Below the pieces are notes generated by a model, which saw nothing but the letters and a program-made list of their open reading frames with translations, searched no databases and was not told the origin of the DNA. The position numbers and the translations under genes are program-made. A stretch of 38,324 nt of DNA from Nitrospirota bacterium (lineage in GTDB: Bacteria > Nitrospirota > Thermodesulfovibrionia > Thermodesulfovibrionales > JdFR-86): the NCBI GenBank assembly GCA_030638335.1, contig DAOWET010000001.1, forward strand, positions 1-38,324. The letters are read 5' to 3'. This document shows positions 33,466 to 38,324 of the stretch, in pieces; position 1 is the stretch's first letter, and every line of letters begins with the position of its first letter.

Positions 33466-34844
33466 TAGCCGTTGCCTCCCCCTTCGGCGTTAAAGGCATA
33501 GCCGTTTACCTCCTTGAGCACGTTCTCCATCTTCATGCTCCTTGAGCCCTTTATAAGCACCGTATCTCCCTGCCCGAGCATCTGGCGCAGGAGCACCCCG
33601 GCACGGCTGGCGTCATCTGCGCAGACTGCCTCTCCGCCAGCCTTCTGGAACTCCTCGGCAGCGGCACGCATCTCCTTGCCCACTGCTATAAGAACATCCA
33701 CCTTCAGCTCTGCCATCCACCTGCCGAGCTTCCTGTGCGCTGTCTCTGAATAAAGCCCAAGTTCGAGCATGTCCCCAAGCACCGCTATCGCGCGTTTACC
33801 CCTCTGGCGGAGAAGCTCCTTTATGGCCTCCTCCATGGAAGAGGGGTTGGCGTTGTAGACATCGCTGATTATCGTGCTGCCGTTTATGTCCTTGAATTCC
33901 AGGCGCATGGGAAGGCCTTTAAAACCCTCAAGCCCGCCACTTACGTCCTCTGCGGAGAAACCGAACAGATACCCGGCCGAGGCAGCGGCCAGAGCGTTAT
34001 AGACATTGAACATGCCGCTCAGGCGAAGCCTTACAGGGGCATCCCCGTTTGGCATGTGCAGGTGGAAGCTTGTCTCCCTCTGTCCAAGGGCCACGTCAGA
34101 TGCGCGCACGTCAGCATCATCAGAGGTGCCAAAGCGAAGGAGGCTTCCTTTATATAGGGAGATCCCCTCCATCAGAAACTCGTCATCAGCGTTCACCGCT
34201 GCCGAGCCCACGGCCTCCAGAAGCTCCATCTTCGCCAGCCTCACCGAGGCTATGTCCCTGAAACCCTCTATGTGCGCATAGCCTATATTTGTGATTATCC
34301 CGAAATCGGGCTCCGCGATGCCGCAGAGCTCCCTTATGTCGCCAGGGGCGCTTGCGCCCATCTCAAGGACCGCAGCCTCGTGGTTCTCATCCATATCCAG
34401 CATGCTAAGCGGCAGCCCGATCTGGTTGTTGAGGTTCCCGGAGTTCTTGAGCACGCTTAGCCTGGTGGAAAGGATGGACGCTGACATCTCCTTTGTCGTG
34501 GTCTTGCCGTTTGTGCCCGTGATGCCCAGCACCTGTGGGTCGTACTTTATCCTTATATAGCGGGCGATATTCTGAAGCGCCTTTAACGTGTTGTCCACAT
34601 GTATCACGGTCTTGTTCGAAGGCGGTGCCACCGGGGGAATGCTCACGATGGCGCCGGCGCTTTTCTTAAGCGCATCGGCAACGAAATCGTGGCCGTCAAA
34701 ACGCTCGCCCTTTAGAGCCACGAAGAAATCCTTCTCTCCTATGGAGCGGGAGTCGATGGAGATGCCCTCAACGCCATTGTGCCTGCCAAAGAGGACCCTG
34801 CCCCCCGTGGCCTCAAGCACTTCTTCAAAGGTCAGCCGCTGCAT
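33465..34844 (-). CDS. murF: UDP-MurNAc-tripeptide--D-alanyl-D-alanine ligase MurF
   Basis: MurF adds the D-Ala-D-Ala dipeptide made by Ddl to complete the UDP-MurNAc pentapeptide. The 459-aa protein has the N-terminal Mur domain, ITGTNGKTTTKE (108-119), NIGYAHIEGF and ISDVYNANPSSMEEAI, all typical of MurF. Its start overlaps the murE stop by one base (TGATG). Confidence 0.97.
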   Translation of the reverse strand: MQRLTFEEVLEATGGRVLFGRHNGVEGISIDSRSIGEKDFFVALKGERFDGHDFVADALKKSAGAIVSIPPVAPPSNKTVIHVDNTLKALQNIARYIRIKYDPQVLGITGTNGKTTTKEMSASILSTRLSVLKNSGNLNNQIGLPLSMLDMDENHEAAVLEMGASAPGDIRELCGIAEPDFGIITNIGYAHIEGFRDIASVRLAKMELLEAVGSAAVNADDEFLMEGISLYKGSLLRFGTSDDADVRASDVALGQRETSFHLHMPNGDAPVRLRLSGMFNVYNALAAASAGYLFGFSAEDVSGGLEGFKGLPMRLEFKDINGSTIISDVYNANPSSMEEAIKELLRQRGKRAIAVLGDMLELGLYSETAHRKLGRWMAELKVDVLIAVGKEMRAAAEEFQKAGGEAVCADDASRAGVLLRQMLGQGDTVLIKGSRSMKMENVLKEVNGYAFNAEGGGNG

Positions 34845-36319
34845 CAGCCCCCCTTCTCCATCGAGTGTATGGCCTCGCGGGCCACCTCGATGTCGCTGAA
34901 CATGGTGCGCACACCGGAGATTTCCTGGTAATCCTCATGGCCCTTGCCCGCTATAAGGACAGTGTCCCCGGGAGATGCTTCAGCCATGGCCGCATGTATC
35001 GCTTTAGCGCGGTCCGGCTCTACCATGTAATTGCCGTTTCCTGCACCGCGAACAATATCCTCAATGATCGTCTCCGGGTCCTCGCTGCGCGGGTTGTCCG
35101 AAGTGATTATGCTGAGATCGCTCAACTGGGTTGCCGCAGCCCCCATTACGGGCCTCTTTGCCTTGTCCCTGTCTCCCCCACAGCCAAAGACCGTGATAAC
35201 CCTGCCGCCCTTGCGGGTAAACTCGCGCGCGCTCTCGATCAGCCTACTGAGGGCGTCTCCGGTATGGGCAAAATCGATGATACAGAGGAATCCCTGACCT
35301 TCCTCCACCTTCATGAACCTCCCATTAACTGCACCGGCCTTTGAGATCGCTGAAAGGGCCTCTGGCATATCAAACCCCAGAGACACACAGGCCCCGGCTG
35401 CGGCCAGGATGTTCCAGACATTGGGGCGCCCAAGCATAGAGGTCCTGACCTCATGGCTCCGGCCCTCGAAAGATACGGTGAAGCTGAGCCCCTCCTGAGC
35501 ACTGTGTATATCGCGTGCCACTATGTCCGCATCCTCCGTGGTTGCGTAAGTGATGACCTTTCCTTCACATAACCGGGCAAGCTCGCGCCCATAGGGGTCG
35601 TCCACGTTAATGATCGCCGGCCCATCGAGGAGTTCAAGGAAGAGCCTGCTTTTGGCTCTAAAATACTCTTCCATCGTGTGATGGAAATCCAGGTGCTCGC
35701 CTGTGAGGTTCGTGAACACCGCCGAGGCAAACCTTGTTGAGTCAGCCCTCCTCTGGGCAAGGGCATGGCTTGATACCTCTGAGGCCACGTGCGTGCAACC
35801 TGCCTTGAGCATCTCGGCCAGCAGGCCCTGGAACTCCGGCGCTTCGGGCGTTGTGAAGGGAGCCGGGAGGGTCTTGTCCCCAATAAAGTAATTGATCGTG
35901 CCCACCATGCCTACCTTCTTCCCTGCGGCCGACAGGGCGGAGCGCATCATATGTGCAGTGGTGGTCTTGCCGTTTGTGCCCGTGATACCCACAACATCCA
36001 TGCGCTCTGATGGGCGGCCATGGAACACGCTCGAAAGATGGGCAAGCGCGCTCCTTGCCCCTGCTACCCCGACATAAGGTGTCTGCGTGTCCATCGCCTC
36101 CGGACGCGTTGGGCCCTCTGCAACTACGGCTGAGGCGCCTTTTAGAAGGACATCACCTATGTAGGCGGCCCCATCGAAGCTCTCGCCCCTGAGCGCCACA
36201 AAGACATCTCCGGCCTCAAGCCTGCGCGAGTCGTACGCAACCCCGGCGACTTCCACGTCAACCTGTCCGCTTATGCTGTCCACGCCTTTCATGGCCTCTA
36301 TCATCTCCCCGAGCCTCAT
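34844..36319 (-). CDS. murE: UDP-MurNAc-tripeptide synthetase MurE (meso-DAP type)
   Basis: MurE adds the third peptide residue. The 491-aa protein has the P-loop GTNGKTTT (114-121) and the DNPRSE motif (408-413), which selects meso-diaminopimelate over lysine. The usual YAHTPDAL segment reads FAHTGDALS (350-358), with Gly in place of Pro. The start lies four bases after the ftsI stop. Confidence 0.96.
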   Translation of the reverse strand: MRLGEMIEAMKGVDSISGQVDVEVAGVAYDSRRLEAGDVFVALRGESFDGAAYIGDVLLKGASAVVAEGPTRPEAMDTQTPYVGVAGARSALAHLSSVFHGRPSERMDVVGITGTNGKTTTAHMMRSALSAAGKKVGMVGTINYFIGDKTLPAPFTTPEAPEFQGLLAEMLKAGCTHVASEVSSHALAQRRADSTRFASAVFTNLTGEHLDFHHTMEEYFRAKSRLFLELLDGPAIINVDDPYGRELARLCEGKVITYATTEDADIVARDIHSAQEGLSFTVSFEGRSHEVRTSMLGRPNVWNILAAAGACVSLGFDMPEALSAISKAGAVNGRFMKVEEGQGFLCIIDFAHTGDALSRLIESAREFTRKGGRVITVFGCGGDRDKAKRPVMGAAATQLSDLSIITSDNPRSEDPETIIEDIVRGAGNGNYMVEPDRAKAIHAAMAEASPGDTVLIAGKGHEDYQEISGVRTMFSDIEVAREAIHSMEKGG

Positions 36320-36323
36320 TGAC

Positions 36324-38033
36324 CTAGAAATCCCCGTTCCTGACCAGAAGGATGTTCTTGTCCCGGAAATCGTCCCTTGGCACGTTCATGTAAGCCAGTG
36401 CCTGCGAAGCTATAGCACTGAACGCAGGGGCTGCCACACGTCCGCCGTAGTACTGCTTCTTTGGCTCGAACACCACAACTACAAGGGCAAAGCGGGGATT
36501 GTCAGCCGGCACAAAACCCACAAAGGAACTTACATAACGTTCATGGGAGTACTCTCCAGAGTCAGGGTCGATAAGCCTGGTGGTGCCGGTCTTGCCAGCC
36601 ACGAGGTTTCCGCTCACCGCCGCCTCGCGCGCGGTGCCGCCCTCCTGGGTCACGGAGATCAGGATGTCCTTCAGGATGTTGGTCGTATGGGTGGAGATTA
36701 TCTGGTCACCGAGGCCGGGATTGAACTGCTTGAGAACCGTACCGTCAGATGCCACCACCTCTCTGACCACATGCGGAGAAACAAGCCAGCCGCCGTTTGC
36801 AACCACGGCGTATGCCCTCAGGATCTGAAGCGGGGTGACCGCGACCTCGTATCCGATGCTTATTGCGGCTTGGGATGTCTCAGACCATCGCTTGGAATCC
36901 CTCACTATGCCCGGGGCCTCCCCTGGCAGGTCCACGCCCGTGCGAGAGCCGAACCCGAACTTGCTGATGTAGTCATGGAAGGTGCGGTTGTCCAGCAGGC
37001 TGCCCATCTGGATCGTCCCCACGTTTGAGGAGGTCTTGATCACCTCTGTAAACAGAATCCTGTCCTGGCGTCTGGAATCGTACACCCTCATGGGCCCCAC
37101 GTCGATGAAACCATCGCTTACGTCAAACTCCGTGTGCGGGGTAACCACTTCCTCTTCAAGCACGGCAGCTGCCGTCACCACCTTGAAAGTGGAGCCCGGC
37201 TCATACGGGTCGGTAATTGCCCGGTTTCTGCGGCTTGAGATCCTGGAGCCGCCGGGGTCATTGAGGTCATAGGTGGGCCTGCTTGCCATGGCGAGTATCT
37301 CGCCGTTATAAGGGTCCATCATGATAGCGATGGCAGAGGCCGCTTCCCATTTCTCGATCGCGTCATCCAGTGCCTGCTCGGAGATATACTGAAGCCCCTC
37401 GTCTATGGTGAGCACAAGCCCGTTGCCCCGGCTCTGCACATCCAGGCCCTCGGAGAGCGTTCTTCCGGCAGCGTCCTTTGAGACAAGGATCTTCTTGACC
37501 TCTCCTTGCAGGTCCTCGTTATATTCAAGCTCCACCCCCTCAAGGGGCTGGTTATCCACTCCCACAAAACCGATAAGGTGCGAGGCGAGCCTTCCCTTTG
37601 GATACAGCCTCTTGGACTCCGGGAGGAAACCCACCCCCTCAAGTCCCAGGCCCCTCAGGCGCTCGGCAGGCGCGGCCTCCATCTTGCGCTTTATCCATAC
37701 GAAATTCCTGTTTGACCGCAGAGAGGCCAGCACACGGTCGTAACTGCGTCCTGTAGCGTCTGAAAGCGCTGAGGATACCGCACCCGGGCTCTGAACTCTG
37801 AAAGGCCTGCCGTATACTGAGTAGGAGTCAACGTTCACGGCCAGAGCCCTGCCGCGCCTGTCAAGGATCAGGCCGCGGTTTACGGAGACGTCCACCTGCA
37901 CCTGCTGCTGATTGCGCGCCTTGGCGGCCAGGGCATCATGGTCCAGAAGCATCAGGTCAGCAAGACGAATGCCTACCAGCAGAAAGCCGAACATCACTGC
38001 TGTGCTCAGTACTGCCGCGCGCTTGCTCTCCAT
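36324..38033 (-). CDS. ftsI: Septal peptidoglycan transpeptidase FtsI (PBP3-like)
   Basis: This class B penicillin-binding protein crosslinks septal peptidoglycan with FtsW. The 569-aa product has an N-terminal membrane anchor (about 8-30), a dimerisation/pedestal domain, then the transpeptidase with SxxK S281-K284 (STFK), SxN S335-N337 (SSN) and KTG K481-G483 (KTGT). There is no PASTA domain, so this is the FtsI rather than the SpoVD/PBP2x form. The start overlaps the ftsL stop by one base (TAATG). Confidence 0.96.
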   Translation of the reverse strand: MESKRAAVLSTAVMFGFLLVGIRLADLMLLDHDALAAKARNQQQVQVDVSVNRGLILDRRGRALAVNVDSYSVYGRPFRVQSPGAVSSALSDATGRSYDRVLASLRSNRNFVWIKRKMEAAPAERLRGLGLEGVGFLPESKRLYPKGRLASHLIGFVGVDNQPLEGVELEYNEDLQGEVKKILVSKDAAGRTLSEGLDVQSRGNGLVLTIDEGLQYISEQALDDAIEKWEAASAIAIMMDPYNGEILAMASRPTYDLNDPGGSRISSRRNRAITDPYEPGSTFKVVTAAAVLEEEVVTPHTEFDVSDGFIDVGPMRVYDSRRQDRILFTEVIKTSSNVGTIQMGSLLDNRTFHDYISKFGFGSRTGVDLPGEAPGIVRDSKRWSETSQAAISIGYEVAVTPLQILRAYAVVANGGWLVSPHVVREVVASDGTVLKQFNPGLGDQIISTHTTNILKDILISVTQEGGTAREAAVSGNLVAGKTGTTRLIDPDSGEYSHERYVSSFVGFVPADNPRFALVVVVFEPKKQYYGGRVAAPAFSAIASQALAYMNVPRDDFRDKNILLVRNGDF

Positions 38034-38324
38034 TAATCCGCTCTCCCCTGTCTTGTCTCTGAGGCCTGTCTCACAGAGACATAGTCACGCTTTACGTAAA
38101 CAACACGTTCCCTGTCAGGTATGCTCAGCGCCAGGCCCTTGTCCCGCATGTGCTGGATGGAGCGTAAAGAAAAAAGCTCCGCCTCCATGGTTTTTCTTTC
38201 CTTGAGGGCCTGTGCCTTGCGGCTCTCCAGCTCTCCTATCTGGTATTCGAGCGTCGTAATGCCGGAGACCGTCCATACAATTCCGAATATCCCGGCAAAA
38301 AGCGTCAAGGCAAGCACAAAGGTC
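38033..38324 (-). CDS. ftsL: Cell division protein FtsL (5' end outside window)
   Basis: A membrane span (from the window edge to about 20 residues in) is followed by a leucine/charged coiled coil (LEYQIGELESRKAQALKERK and onward) and a short tail. This small bitopic layout, directly upstream of ftsI, identifies FtsL, which bridges FtsQ/FtsB to FtsW/FtsI. A GTG lies at 38317, but the frame stays open to the last base, so the true start may be outside the window. mraZ and mraW would be expected next. Confidence 0.8.
   Translation of the reverse strand, partial: TFVLALTLFAGIFGIVWTVSGITTLEYQIGELESRKAQALKERKTMEAELFSLRSIQHMRDKGLALSIPDRERVVYVKRDYVSVRQASETRQGRAD

Noticed and set aside
1-38324. CRISPR arrays, transposases, phage genes, toxin-antitoxin or restriction systems
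   Set aside because: I looked for direct-repeat arrays, transposase motifs and defence-type genes and saw none. The window is mainly housekeeping.

Overview
The window is a piece of a bacterial chromosome of moderately high G+C that uses many ATA isoleucine codons. The signs point to a diderm with meso-DAP peptidoglycan: a full division and cell-wall (dcw) cluster, MurE with the DNPRSE motif, LspA, an RseC-family membrane protein, and several exported proteins. Gene content and style fit Desulfobacterota or Nitrospirota, but no marker here fixes the phylum, so this is inference.

Layout. Positions 98-4890: truA (-), an unrecognised 355-aa protein (+), an SGNH hydrolase (+) and argS (+). Positions 4891-5443: a 553-bp non-coding stretch with a long palindrome, two terminators and a repeat element. 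Positions 5444-11806: a coiled-coil/zinc-ribbon protein (-), ilvE (+), a small exported protein (-) and a very large exported NHL/FN3/transglutaminase/TPR protein (-). Positions 11871-19178: a rightward run of a NosL-like protein, RseC, an EF-G2-type GTPase, an STN-domain protein, ileS and lspA. Positions 19179-19438: a second repeat-rich gap. Positions 19439-21665: ilvB-ilvN (-). Positions 21924-38324: the leftward dcw cluster ftsL-ftsI-murE-murF-mraY-murD-ftsW-murG-murC-murB-ddl-ftsQ-ftsA-ftsZ, nearly all joined by 1-11 bp overlaps. ftsL is cut by the window edge.

How the genes work together. The dcw cluster supplies the cytoplasmic and membrane steps of lipid II synthesis (MurB-F, Ddl, MraY, MurG) and the division machine (FtsZ, FtsA, FtsQ, FtsL, FtsW, FtsI). 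ilvB/ilvN and ilvE are the first and last steps of branched-chain amino-acid synthesis. argS, ileS, truA and the EF-G-like gene serve translation.

No defence system, phage, CRISPR array, rRNA or tRNA was found, and I see no clearly new multi-gene system. The most interesting signals are non-coding. A diverged second copy of the argS promoter and start lies upstream of the SGNH gene. Several promoters sit so close to the start codon that the mRNAs should be leaderless. A 78-bp structured repeat abuts the stop codons of two unrelated genes, and a roughly 120-bp palindrome follows argS. Two protein-level points also stand out: an A+T-rich mosaic patch in the ileS editing domain, and an EF-G-like GTPase with Phe in place of the catalytic His.
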